Shown in pieces: positions 1 through 7,719 of a stretch of DNA of 64,000 nucleotides (the first letter of the stretch is position 1; every line of letters begins with the position of its first letter). The DNA lies in assembly GCA_002478885.1 (NCBI GenBank), contig DLKC01000026.1, positions 138,299-202,298 of the forward strand. The letters are read 5' to 3'. The notes beneath the pieces are model-generated. The model made no database searches and was not told where the DNA came from. It saw nothing but the letters and a program-made list of their open reading frames with translations. This stretch comes from Chitinophagaceae bacterium UBA7600. Its GTDB lineage: Bacteria; Bacteroidota; Bacteroidia; Chitinophagales; Chitinophagaceae. The translations under genes were made by a program, and so were the position numbers.

Positions 1-1
1 T

Positions 2-352
2 GCCGTTAATGTCTCTGCTGTACTGAAAAACATCCTTTTTGAGTTTAATTCAGCGCGGCTTCAACCCGTGAGCTTGATTGAACTCGATAAACTCCTGCAA
101 CTGATGAACGATAACCCCACAGTAAAAGTCCAGATAAACGGCTACACCGACAATACAGGTTCCGACGCACACAACATTCAACTTTCTTCAGACAGGGCCA
201 GGTCTGTAGCAGCATATTTAATAAGTAAGGGCATAAATGCCACCCGTATCACCTCGAAAGGCTTTGGTGCTGCCAACCCCGTTGCAGGCAACGATACAGA
301 GGAAGGACGTGCGCTAAACAGGAGAACAACATTTACAATCACCGGGCAATAA
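2..352 (+). CDS. OmpA-family outer-membrane protein, C-terminal part (5' truncated by window edge)
   Basis: The frame is open from the first bases of the window and stops at 350-352, so only the last 116 residues are present. They form an OmpA/MotB-type peptidoglycan-binding domain: an opening ILFEFNSARL strand, the NGYTDNTGSDAHN loop with the family's usual Asp, then LSSDRARSVAAYLISKGI with the conserved Arg, and a closing GRALNRRTTF. The family binds the meso-DAP stem of peptidoglycan in the periplasm and anchors the outer membrane. A GTG at 68 is not the real start, because conserved strand residues precede it. The N-terminal portion, which would tell whether this is a barrel, a lipoprotein or a repeat-bearing OmpA, lies outside the window. 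Confidence 0.9.
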   Translation, partial: AVNVSAVLKNILFEFNSARLQPVSLIELDKLLQLMNDNPTVKVQINGYTDNTGSDAHNIQLSSDRARSVAAYLISKGINATRITSKGFGAANPVAGNDTEEGRALNRRTTFTITGQ

Positions 353-423
353 ACACGCAAAGCCCAGGCCCTGTTCATTTTACTTGCTATAGATATTGCC
401 TTGTCATGACTCCTTCATGCAAG

Positions 424-460
424 TAATAAAAAACAGCTTCTCATTGCTGGGAAGCTGTTG
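424..460 (-). terminator. Rho-independent terminator for the protease gene
   Basis: A 9-bp stem (432-440 with 451-459, arms AACAGCTTC/GAAGCTGTT) has a 10-nt loop. Read on the minus strand it is followed by a run of T at 425-431. It lies just past the stop codon at 481 of the minus-strand protease. No T-run follows it on the plus strand, so it probably serves only the protease. Confidence 0.8.
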
Positions 461-480
461 GATTTCACTCAAAAAGTGTT

Positions 481-2658
481 TTAATGTTTGGCTGTATTGC
501 TCATACCGGAGCCAATAATATCTTCAACAATATTGACGGTCTCATTTATATAAAGATCACTCTGAACATTCTTAAGCCACTGCTCATACCTTTCGTTCTT
601 GGTTTTATCAGGACTGTTTAAAAACTTATCCTTATCAACTTCAGTGGGCTGAATATTCATAGGCTTATCAAGATGAGTCAACTGATCATTTTGCTTAACG
701 GTATTCTTAACAAGCGCCTGCTGCTTTTTGTAGGCATCTATTCCAAGCAGGTATTCTTTACCAACATTCTGGCCAAGCCAGCTGGTGTTATTTTTAATAG
801 TATTAAACGACTGGCTTTTTTGCACGCGATCGTTCGCCTTCTTAATAACAGCGCTCCAGTCAGTTTGCGTATCAGATGTCTGGAAGCCTACCTGTGGTAT
901 CTGGTCCCAACTTAAAGCCGATGGATTGTCTTTCTCCCTGTATTTTAGGTATTCATACGAATCGGGAAGCACGATATCGGAGCTAACACCTTTTAATTGC
1001 GTAGAACCGCCGTTGATCCTGTAAAATTTCTGGAAAGTGATTTTTAAAGCACCATATTCCGTTTGCCCAAGATATTTATCGCTTGGTTTGCCCAGTGGCA
1101 ACGGCGTTTGCACGGTGCCTTTGCCATAAGTGGAGGTACTACCAACAATAATTCCCCGTTTATAATCCTGTATCGCGGCGGCAAATATTTCTGATGCGGA
1201 TGCACTGAATTCATTCACCATTACAGCAAGCGGTCCATCATAAATCTGTGCGTTGTCATTATCATTCCATAAACGCGGCTTGCCATCGCGGTCCTTAACC
1301 TGTACAACGGGCCCGCCTTTAATAAACAAGCCCACCATTTGCACTACTTCGTACAAAGAGCCACCGCCATTATTCCGCAGGTCAAGAATGACACCGTCTA
1401 CATTTTCCGCCTTAAGTTTTTTCAGTTCATTCGCTACATCTTCTGAACAACGGTTTCCATCGGGTCTTTCCAGGTCAGCGTAAAATTCAGGCAGAAAAAT
1501 ATAACCGATCTTTTTATCACCGTCTTTAATCACGGAACTCCTGGCAAAAGTCTCGTCCAAAACAATTTCATCGCGTACAAGCGTAACCACCTGCATGGTA
1601 CCATCGGCCTTTTTAAAAGTGATCCTTACTTCTGTACCCTTTGCGCCACGAATTAATTTTACCACATCAGTCACACCATAACCTGCAATATCAACCGGCT
1701 CATCCTTTCCTTGTGCAACCTTAATAATCTGGTCGTTGGGTTGAACAAGGCCACTCTTCCAGGCAGGGCTTCCTGTAATCAAACTCGAGATTTTCACAGC
1801 GCCGTCCTCTTCCTTCAATTGAGCACCGATACCATAAAATCTGCCACTCATACTTTCATCAAATTCTCTTTTTTCAATGGGCGGAAAATATTCGGTATGA
1901 GGATCCATCAGTTCAGTGATCGTGTTCACAAAAGAACTGAATTGCTGGTCTGTAGTGAACAATACCTTAAGCCGGTTATAATTCCTGTCCAATGCTGTTT
2001 GCACCTGTTTTCTGGCTTCCGCTTCAAGAGCCGCATCCGGCTTTTTTGAAAGGCTGTCGCCGGGAGTAGCTTTCTCTCTTTGCTGCTGGAGATCAGTGAA
2101 CTTTTCTAAAGTCATAAACTTAACCCTTTTCCGCCAGGCTTCCTTTCTTGCAGCCGCATCGGCAGCAAAGTCAACTTTGTCTCCATCAAGCTGCGCCGAT
2201 TCATTTACAGAGAAATCAAAAGGTTTGGACAAAATGTCTTTATAAACAGCCATGGCTTCGTCTATCCTTTTAAGATAAATCGTTGATACCGCAGGGTAAA
2301 ACTTAATGGCAGACTTGCCGAGTATCTCATCGTCGATGCTTGTTTCATATTTCGACAGGTCGCTAACATCAGACTTTAAAAAAAGATTTTTATCAGGGTC
2401 AAGATCGTCGAGGTATTTAGTGAAGACTGACTTGGAAAAGGCATCATCGATTGGCTTGGGGTTATAGTGCTTTTGCTCAAGTATCGCTCCTATTCCGGTA
2501 AGTAATTTCTGCTGGTTTGCATACTGGTCTTCATTGCTATTGACCGTGTCGCCAGAATCCATGCCGGCGAATGCCCAGAATGCTCCTCCCAACAATACAA
2601 TAAGCAATAAAGGCCATACTTTTTTGTTCATCATAATATTTAAAATTTTTTTGCCCAC
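481..2658 (-). CDS. prc: Carboxy-terminal processing (tail-specific) protease, S41A family
   Basis: This is a 725-residue Tsp/Prc-type serine protease that trims or degrades periplasmic proteins from their C-termini. An N-terminal hydrophobic segment (about residues 13-32) gives export or an inner-membrane anchor. A helical N-domain follows, then a PDZ domain (from about residue 270, YGIGAQLKEEDG...ITGSPAW), the S41 core with LDLRNNGGG, and a C-terminal helical region. By alignment with E. coli Tsp the catalytic set is Ser487 in FSASASEI, Asp498, and Lys513 in YGKGTVQ. The size fits the long Tsp class rather than short CtpA. Met9 or Met10 (2634/2631) may be the true start: a TATTTTTG promoter box lies only 5 bp upstream of the first ATG, and the later starts give an ordinary signal sequence and leader. 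Confidence 0.95.
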   Translation of the reverse strand: MGKKILNIMMNKKVWPLLLIVLLGGAFWAFAGMDSGDTVNSNEDQYANQQKLLTGIGAILEQKHYNPKPIDDAFSKSVFTKYLDDLDPDKNLFLKSDVSDLSKYETSIDDEILGKSAIKFYPAVSTIYLKRIDEAMAVYKDILSKPFDFSVNESAQLDGDKVDFAADAAARKEAWRKRVKFMTLEKFTDLQQQREKATPGDSLSKKPDAALEAEARKQVQTALDRNYNRLKVLFTTDQQFSSFVNTITELMDPHTEYFPPIEKREFDESMSGRFYGIGAQLKEEDGAVKISSLITGSPAWKSGLVQPNDQIIKVAQGKDEPVDIAGYGVTDVVKLIRGAKGTEVRITFKKADGTMQVVTLVRDEIVLDETFARSSVIKDGDKKIGYIFLPEFYADLERPDGNRCSEDVANELKKLKAENVDGVILDLRNNGGGSLYEVVQMVGLFIKGGPVVQVKDRDGKPRLWNDNDNAQIYDGPLAVMVNEFSASASEIFAAAIQDYKRGIIVGSTSTYGKGTVQTPLPLGKPSDKYLGQTEYGALKITFQKFYRINGGSTQLKGVSSDIVLPDSYEYLKYREKDNPSALSWDQIPQVGFQTSDTQTDWSAVIKKANDRVQKSQSFNTIKNNTSWLGQNVGKEYLLGIDAYKKQQALVKNTVKQNDQLTHLDKPMNIQPTEVDKDKFLNSPDKTKNERYEQWLKNVQSDLYINETVNIVEDIIGSGMSNTAKH

Positions 2659-2662
2659 GATC

Positions 2663-2670
2663 CAAAAATA
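2663..2670 (-). promoter_or_regulatory. Candidate promoter -7 box of the protease gene
   Basis: The minus strand reads TATTTTTG, a match to the Bacteroidota TAnnTTTG box. Transcription would start at about 2656-2658, which coincides with the first ATG and favours translation from 2634 or 2631. Confidence 0.45.
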
Positions 2671-2839
2671 AGAGAATTTAAAGTTAACCTTATACCATTA
2701 TTACTTATTAACAAAGGTTTTTCCGGTTGGTTGAGCTCTTCCCGTTACCGTTCATAACCATCGCTTATTTTATTGTTCAAAAAAAGGCAAGGCAGTAAAA
2801 GGGGCAGGGAAAGAAATTCTCAAAAGGCTTATTTATCTT

Positions 2840-2869
2840 TTGGAACATGAAGGTATTTAATTATTTTTG
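2840..2869 (+). promoter_or_regulatory. Promoter of tRNA-His
   Basis: TTG at 2840-2842 is followed after exactly 19 nt by TATTTTTG at 2862-2869. This matches the Bacteroidota housekeeping promoter (TTG-N19-TAnnTTTG) and lies about 29 bp upstream of the tRNA 5' end. Confidence 0.7.
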
Positions 2870-2897
2870 CCGCCCGATAAGCGATATTGCTTCTCAC

Positions 2898-2972
2898 GGA
2901 GATTATAGCTCAGTTGGTTAGAGCGTCAGTTTGTGGCACTGAAGGCCGGGGGTTCGAGACCCCTTAATCTCC
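2898..2972 (+). tRNA. tRNA-His (anticodon GTG)
   Basis: The sequence folds as a full cloverleaf: acceptor GAGATTA/TAATCTC, D-arm GCTC/GAGC, anticodon stem TCAGT/ACTGA with loop TTGTGGC (anticodon GTG), and T-arm GGGGG-TTCGAGA-CCCCT with one G-U pair. The extra G at -1 (2898) facing C73 (2972), the identity element of tRNA-His, is encoded. The 3' CCA is not encoded and must be added. It has its own promoter upstream and a terminator directly downstream, so it looks like a monocistronic tRNA unit. Confidence 0.96.
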
Positions 2973-2981
2973 CAAAAACAG

Positions 2982-3017
2982 CCTTGTAGACTTTAAAAGG
3001 TTTACAAGGTTTTTTTA
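2982..3017 (+). terminator. Terminator downstream of tRNA-His
   Basis: The arms at 2982-2991 and 3000-3009 (CCTTGTAGAC against GTTTACAAGG) pair with one mismatch around an 8-nt loop. A T-run at 3010-3017 follows. It starts 10 bp past the tRNA. Confidence 0.8.
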
Positions 3018-3032
3018 TTTAAAACATCCCAT

Positions 3033-3638
3033 ATGAATCCTGCACTTTGGATATTACCCGTAACAACCGCCCTGGTAATGTGGTTAAGCATAAAGGTCTC
3101 GATAAGATTTTTATTCAGGCCGGCATCTCCTGTAAAATTTGCGGGTATCCGCATCCAGGGCATTTTTCCCCAATACCAATCGGTCATCGCCAGGCAGGTG
3201 ACCGAAGCGGTGATCAATGAAATTGCCAACAGCCACGACATTAAACAGTTTATTACCGGGCCCCGGGTACTCGAGAAAATAATGCCATCCATAGAGATAC
3301 ACCTCGATGATTTCTTAAACAGGAAATTAAAAGAAGCGCTGCCTGTTATTTCTCTTTTCGTCGGGGAAAAAGTGATCGCTCAATTGAAAGCCCTTTTCAT
3401 CCAGGAGTTGCAGGTATTATTTCCATCGGTTATGTCGCAGCTTTTTGACGGTTTGCAGCAAAACCGTGAGCTGGCAGATACACTTTATGTAAAATTGTGT
3501 GCGGTTAACACAGAGAAGTTCGAAGAAGCTTTTTACGGTAGCTTTAAAAAAGCACTGGTTAAAGCGGAATGCGGTTTTGCGGTTGTTGGCTTTTTAACAG
3601 GTTTACTCCAGCTGCTGATAATATTATACCTGAATTAG
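3033..3638 (+). CDS. DUF445-family membrane protein
   Basis: A 201-residue protein with a hydrophobic helix at each end (about residues 4-22 and 180-200) and an amphipathic helical middle. The opening ILPVTTALVMWLSIKVSIRFLFRP closely resembles the start of DUF445/YheB-type membrane proteins, including the LFRP motif after the first helix. The function of the family is not known. The gene follows the tRNA terminator by 16 bp and probably depends on its own promoter, which I cannot place confidently. A dispersed repeat begins 33 bp after the stop codon. Confidence 0.8.
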   Translation: MNPALWILPVTTALVMWLSIKVSIRFLFRPASPVKFAGIRIQGIFPQYQSVIARQVTEAVINEIANSHDIKQFITGPRVLEKIMPSIEIHLDDFLNRKLKEALPVISLFVGEKVIAQLKALFIQELQVLFPSVMSQLFDGLQQNRELADTLYVKLCAVNTEKFEEAFYGSFKKALVKAECGFAVVGFLTGLLQLLIILYLN

Positions 3639-3670
3639 CATTCATTTTTTTGCTGCATTAACACCAGGAA

Positions 3671-3730
3671 GCACAAGGGTGCGACGCAACAACTGTTGAT
3701 GTGCGCTGCTGAGCCCGGCTCAAAAAAAAT
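3671..3730 (+). repeat. Dispersed repeat, forward copy (core 3679-3690)
   Basis: The core GTGCGACGCAAC lies at 3679-3690, preceded by CACAAGG and followed by GATGTGC, then the CCCGGC box and an A-run at 3714-3728. The layout is the same as in the other copies of the family in this window. It sits between the DUF445 gene and the receptor gene. Confidence 0.85.
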
Positions 3731-3762
3731 ATATTGAAGGACCAATTAAATCAGACCTTACG

Positions 3763-6384
3763 ATGAAAAACATACTACTAAGTTGTTCGTTGAGCATTTG
3801 CTCCATGATCGCCGTTGCACAAGCGCCGGGTGGATTTAACAGGCAGGGTGGCGGACAGAATATGAACCTTGGGCACTTTTATGGGAAGGTGATCGACAGC
3901 GCTACAAACAAACCGGTCGACGGGGCTACCATTCAACTGACAGGGCCAAAATTTGATACAGTAACAAAAAAGGTTAAAGATTTTATTTACGCCACGCTCA
4001 TTACAAAAAGCAACGGGAATTTTAGTATCGAGAACCTCCCCATTTTTACCAGTTTTAAACTGCACATAACCGTAATAGGTTATAAGGAATATAAAGCAAA
4101 CATTTCTTTCGGATTAAAAATGCAGGGAGGTGCCCAACAGGACCGGTCGCAAATGATGAACATGATCGATAAAGATTTGGGCAACATTAAAATGGAGGCC
4201 GATGCAAGCACACTCGCGGCAGTAACAGTTACCGCCGCTGCAAAACCTTTTTTTGAAATGGGTGTTGACCGTAAGATCTTTAATGTAGATAAGAACATTG
4301 TAAGTACAGGCCAGACAGCTACAGAATTAATGAAGCAAATCCCGTCGGTTAATGTCGACATCGATGGCAACGTAACCCTTAGAAACGCTACCCCCACGCT
4401 TTTTATCGATGGCAGGCCAACTACATTAACACTTGACCAGATTCCGGCAGATATCATCGACAGGGTAGAGATCATAACAAACCCATCTGCAAAATATGAT
4501 GCATCTGGTGGAACGGCGGGTATCCTGAATATTGTTTTGAAGAAGAACAAGAAATCGGGCTACAACGGTAACGTGCGGGCCGGCATCGACTCCCGGGGTA
4601 AGTTCAATGGCGGTGCGGATATCAATGTTAGACAGAATAAACTGAATTTCTTTTTGAGTGGCAGCTATAACCAGCGCAAATCGAAATCTACCTCTGAAAC
4701 TACAAGGGACAATACCATTGATCCCCCAAGTGTGGTAACCCAAACAGGCAGTGCCGTAAATGATGGCTATTTTGCTTTTGTACGCGGCGGACTTGATTAT
4801 TTTATCGATAACAGGAACACCATAACAGCTGCGGCAAATTATAACAGGGGTAATTTCAAAAGTTCAGAAACGCAGGTAATCGATTCCGTTATCAACGGTG
4901 TTTTTGAAACACACAACGAACGGTACACCAACAGCTCAAGAAATTTCAGGAATTTTGGTTCGCAGCTGAGTTTCAGGCACAACTTTACAGAAAACGGTCA
5001 CGATATAACGGCAGATATTAACTACAACACCAGTTCAAACGACAATGCCGGTGATTATACAACCAACTATTACTACCCCGACCACACGTCCAAATACCAG
5101 CCATTGTTGCAAACGGTAAGCGGCTCGGGTACCAATAAATTTCTTACCCTGCAAACCGATTATGAAAATCAGTTTAATGAAAATTCAAAGCTCGAGGCAG
5201 GTGCAAGGATGGCACTCAGGAATTTTGAGAACATAAGCGACCAGTATTATTACAACTACGAAACAGGCAAGTACGAATTGGTGCCGGTTATAAGCAGCAA
5301 TTACAAGTTCACCGACCAGGTTTATGCGGGTTACGGAACTTATAGCCTCAAAACAAAAAAATGGAGATACCAGCTGGGCCTTAGGGTGGAAAGTTCAAAC
5401 TATGATGGCACGCTTATCGGCAAAGATTCTTCATTTAAAATAACCTACCCGGTGAGTTTTTTCCCAAGCACATTCATAACTTATAAAATAGATGATAAGC
5501 AGGATTTTCAGTTAAACTATTCCCGCAGGATCAACAGGCCAAACTTTTTCCAGTTAATGCCTTTTGTTGACAACAGCGACCCGCTTAACTTAAGTGTGGG
5601 TAACCCAAATCTGAAACCCGAGTTCACCAATTCATTTGAGCTCAATTACAACTATGCCTATAAAAAAGGCGCCAACCTGCTCGTATCAGCATATTATAAA
5701 CACACAACAGATCTCATTACCAATTATGTTTACCGCGTACCCAATCCGGATACTTCAGTTTACAAATACGACAGCGTTTACCTTACCACCTTTGTAAATG
5801 CCGAAAGCAGTGTGGCTTATGGCTTTGAATTCACGAATAAAATGACCCTGCTGAAAATCTGGGATATGACGGTTAACCTAAACTTATTCAATTCCAAAAT
5901 CAACGGTACCAACCTCCTTACCGATCTCTCTAATTCGAGATTAAGCTGGTTTGCTAAAATGAACAACAACTTCAAATTCAAGAAAGGATTTTCCATACAG
6001 TTGTCCGGCGAGTACCAGGCCAAAACAGTGTTACCGGCATCATCTGCCGGCGGACGCGGCGGCGGGTTCTTTGGTGGCCCAACCACAACCGCGCAGGGAT
6101 ACATAAATCCACGATACAGCTTCGATATTGCTTTACGAAAAGAATGGACCTGGAAAAACGGCCGAAGCGCGTCGGTTACAATTTCAATGAACGACTTCCT
6201 TAAAACGCAGGTTTACAGCACTTACTCCGAATCAGCATACTTTACACAAACTTCTGTGCGAAGAAGAGATCCACAGGTGCTGAGGGTAAATTTCAACTAC
6301 CGGTTTGGAAAATTTGATGCCAGCCTCTTCAAGAGAAAAAATACAAAGGCCGATCAAAGTGGCGGGGCCGATATGAATCAGTAA
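3763..6384 (+). CDS. TonB-dependent receptor, outer-membrane beta-barrel family
   Basis: An 873-residue outer-membrane receptor. It has a signal peptide (1-19), a Gly/Gln-rich linker, a carboxypeptidase-regulatory-like beta-sandwich (about 38-120, GKVIDSATNKPVDGATIQL), a plug domain (about 150-270, with LFIDGRPTTL, DRVEIITNPSAKYDASG and GILNIVLKK), and a long barrel ending in an aromatic-rich C-terminus plus a polar tail. The modified plug and barrel match the outer membrane beta-barrel protein family of Bacteroidota (OMP_b-brl_3 type) rather than SusC; no SusD partner lies next to it. The ligand cannot be read from sequence. The gene stands alone, with a hairpin terminator 10 bp past the stop. 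Confidence 0.92.
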   Translation: MKNILLSCSLSICSMIAVAQAPGGFNRQGGGQNMNLGHFYGKVIDSATNKPVDGATIQLTGPKFDTVTKKVKDFIYATLITKSNGNFSIENLPIFTSFKLHITVIGYKEYKANISFGLKMQGGAQQDRSQMMNMIDKDLGNIKMEADASTLAAVTVTAAAKPFFEMGVDRKIFNVDKNIVSTGQTATELMKQIPSVNVDIDGNVTLRNATPTLFIDGRPTTLTLDQIPADIIDRVEIITNPSAKYDASGGTAGILNIVLKKNKKSGYNGNVRAGIDSRGKFNGGADINVRQNKLNFFLSGSYNQRKSKSTSETTRDNTIDPPSVVTQTGSAVNDGYFAFVRGGLDYFIDNRNTITAAANYNRGNFKSSETQVIDSVINGVFETHNERYTNSSRNFRNFGSQLSFRHNFTENGHDITADINYNTSSNDNAGDYTTNYYYPDHTSKYQPLLQTVSGSGTNKFLTLQTDYENQFNENSKLEAGARMALRNFENISDQYYYNYETGKYELVPVISSNYKFTDQVYAGYGTYSLKTKKWRYQLGLRVESSNYDGTLIGKDSSFKITYPVSFFPSTFITYKIDDKQDFQLNYSRRINRPNFFQLMPFVDNSDPLNLSVGNPNLKPEFTNSFELNYNYAYKKGANLLVSAYYKHTTDLITNYVYRVPNPDTSVYKYDSVYLTTFVNAESSVAYGFEFTNKMTLLKIWDMTVNLNLFNSKINGTNLLTDLSNSRLSWFAKMNNNFKFKKGFSIQLSGEYQAKTVLPASSAGGRGGGFFGGPTTTAQGYINPRYSFDIALRKEWTWKNGRSASVTISMNDFLKTQVYSTYSESAYFTQTSVRRRDPQVLRVNFNYRFGKFDASLFKRKNTKADQSGGADMNQ

Positions 6385-6393
6385 AATTTTAAG

Positions 6394-6416
6394 AGCTGCT
6401 TCGGCAGCTTTTTTTA
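6394..6416 (+). terminator. Terminator of the TonB-dependent receptor gene
   Basis: A 6-bp stem AGCTGC/GCAGCT (6394-6399, 6404-6409) with a stable TTCG tetraloop, followed by seven T residues. Confidence 0.9.
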
Positions 6417-6429
6417 TTTTTTGGGACCG

Positions 6430-6512
6430 CCTGCGGTATTTCATAGCATCGGCCCATGCGCGACAGTGCCGGCTTACCGGGCATCGCACACCTGTACAAT
6501 TAGCCCTGAAGT
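6430..6512 (-). repeat. Divergent reverse arm of the dispersed repeat
   Basis: The stretch with TATTTCATAGCATC, TGCGCGACAGTGCCGG and GGGCATCGCACACCTGTAC resembles the reverse arms at 17.2 and 38.2 kb (shared TTCATAGCATC) and matches most closely the stretch at 14.15-14.21 kb. It sits about 150 bp before a forward copy at 6600, so the two may be the decayed halves of an inverted pair. Confidence 0.45.
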
Positions 6513-6520
6513 CAGCAAAT

Positions 6521-6576
6521 AGAAAAAAGTCCGGAAGCCATTCCCGCAACGATAATGGTTTCCGGACTTCGGTTTT
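6521..6576. terminator. Long bidirectional hairpin
   Basis: The arms at 6527-6542 and 6554-6569 (AAGTCCGGAAGCCATT against AATGGTTTCCGGACTT) pair over 16 bp with one mismatch and an 11-nt loop. A-runs at 6523-6528 and T-runs at 6572-6576 flank it, so it can act as a terminator in both directions between the convergent receptor and lipoprotein genes. Confidence 0.6.
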
Positions 6577-6589
6577 TAGACCTTTGCTC

Positions 6590-6640
6590 CCGTAAAAGAG
6601 TGCGACGCAAGGAACGGCGGGCTATGCACCGGTGCCGGTT
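6590..6640 (+). repeat. Dispersed repeat, forward copy with altered last base
   Basis: GTGCGACGCAA at 6600-6610 preceded by GTAAAAGA, followed by GGTGCCGG further on. The final C of the core is G here and the downstream A-run is lost, so this looks like an older copy. Confidence 0.6.
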
Positions 6641-6701
6641 ACGAAACGCTTACACACCCCGGCTGATCAATTGGTTTTCCATGCCCGGCGGCTACGGGCA
6701 A

Positions 6702-6732
6702 TAAAAAAGCCCTTCCGTGGAAACGGAACGGC
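6702..6732 (-). terminator. Terminator of the small lipoprotein gene
   Basis: The stem 6709-6718 with 6723-6732 (one C-C mismatch, GGAA loop) is followed on the minus strand by a T-run (A-run at 6703-6708 on the plus strand). A second small hairpin, TGCCCG/CGGGCA at 6682-6700, lies just beyond. Confidence 0.65.
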
Positions 6733-6821
6733 CTCTAACGATTGCTTGCCATATGAAAAAAACTTAATTACTTATCGTCAGCAAGCTTTGACGCTATAAT
6801 ATTCTAGATGCTTAGCTGAAA

Positions 6822-7007
6822 TTAGTGCTTAGTTGTATCAGCAGCGGCTTTTGTAGTATCTGCAGTAGCAGCAGGAGCTGTTGTATCAGCAGCAGCAGGA
6901 GCTGGAGCTGGAGCTACAGTAGCAGTATCTGTTGTTGTAGTAGCTGAATCACCAGAACCACAAGCTGCGAAAGCGCCAAGCGCTAATACGAATAATAATT
7001 TTTTCAT
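6822..7007 (-). CDS. Small Ala/Thr/Asp-rich lipoprotein
   Basis: A 61-residue protein with a lipoprotein signal and lipobox AFAAC (Cys16), followed by a low-complexity tail of Ala, Thr, Pro and Asp in repeated units such as TTDTAT, APAPAP and ADTT. There is no folded domain. Similar tiny Ala/Thr-rich lipoproteins are common in this group of bacteria and have no assigned role. The start is supported by the clean signal sequence. It is divergent from the sigma-factor gene at 7153, so the 145 bp between them must hold both promoters. A strong terminator follows the gene. Confidence 0.75.
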   Translation of the reverse strand: MKKLLFVLALGAFAACGSGDSATTTTDTATVAPAPAPAAADTTAPAATADTTKAAADTTKH

Positions 7008-7152
7008 TTTTTTGACCTTTTTTTGTGAGTGAATTTTGATATTAATACAGCATTCACAAAAAGGTAACCTCTGTTTTAAAGATTTTTTAAAAAAATTTCC
7101 GGCTTGCTTTTGGGTTACTTTTATGCTCCAAAAGGTATTAAATAAAGATTAA

Positions 7153-7719
7153 GTGAAACAAGAGATCAGCGAACAGCACTTATTGAAGGGATTAGCGAAC
7201 AACGACTCTAAAGCGATCGAAACCATCTATAAAGATAATTTTAGCATGGTTCAGGCGCTTATATTGAATAATAGTGGTTCTTACGACGACGCCCGGGATA
7301 TTTTTCAGGAAGCGATGGTTACCTTATATGAAAAAGCCAAAAGCGAATCTTTTGTGCTCACTTGCCAGGTAAAAACGTACATCTACTCTGTCTGCCGGAG
7401 ATTGTGGTTAAAAAAATTGCAACAGGCCGGAAAATTTGTTACGCAAGCCGAAAGCCTGGAAGAAACAGTGTTGGTGGAAGATGACCTGGAAGTGCATGAA
7501 AAACGCAATGCCGAATTTGCCATTATGGAACGCGCATTGAGCAGCCTCGGGGAACCTTGCAAAAGTTTAATAGAAGCATATTATATACATAAGAAAGGCA
7601 TGACGGAAATAGCGGATGAGTTTGGTTATACCAATGCAGACAACGCTAAAAACCAGAAATATAAATGCCTTATGCGGTTGAAAAAATTATTCTTTTCGCA
7701 ATACAACATAGGTGATTAA
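7153..7719 (+). CDS. RNA polymerase ECF-type sigma factor
   Basis: A 188-residue sigma-70-family protein with region 2 (about residues 20-90, including YDDARDIFQEAMVTLYEK, the core-binding and -10 recognition helices) and region 4 (about 125-180, LSSLGEPCKSLIEAYYIHKKGMTEIA). Region 4 is less typical than region 2, as in many Bacteroidota ECF factors. The start is GTG; no ATG lies upstream in frame. Its stop codon overlaps the start of the next gene (TAATG at 7717-7721), which means translational coupling to the membrane protease. It probably drives a stress or envelope regulon controlled by that neighbour; the target promoters are unknown. Confidence 0.88.
   Translation: MKQEISEQHLLKGLANNDSKAIETIYKDNFSMVQALILNNSGSYDDARDIFQEAMVTLYEKAKSESFVLTCQVKTYIYSVCRRLWLKKLQQAGKFVTQAESLEETVLVEDDLEVHEKRNAEFAIMERALSSLGEPCKSLIEAYYIHKKGMTEIADEFGYTNADNAKNQKYKCLMRLKKLFFSQYNIGD

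Noticed and set aside
3763..6384. SusC identity for this receptor
   Set aside because: No SusD-like gene follows it and the barrel matches the other Bacteroidota receptor family; the ligand stays open.
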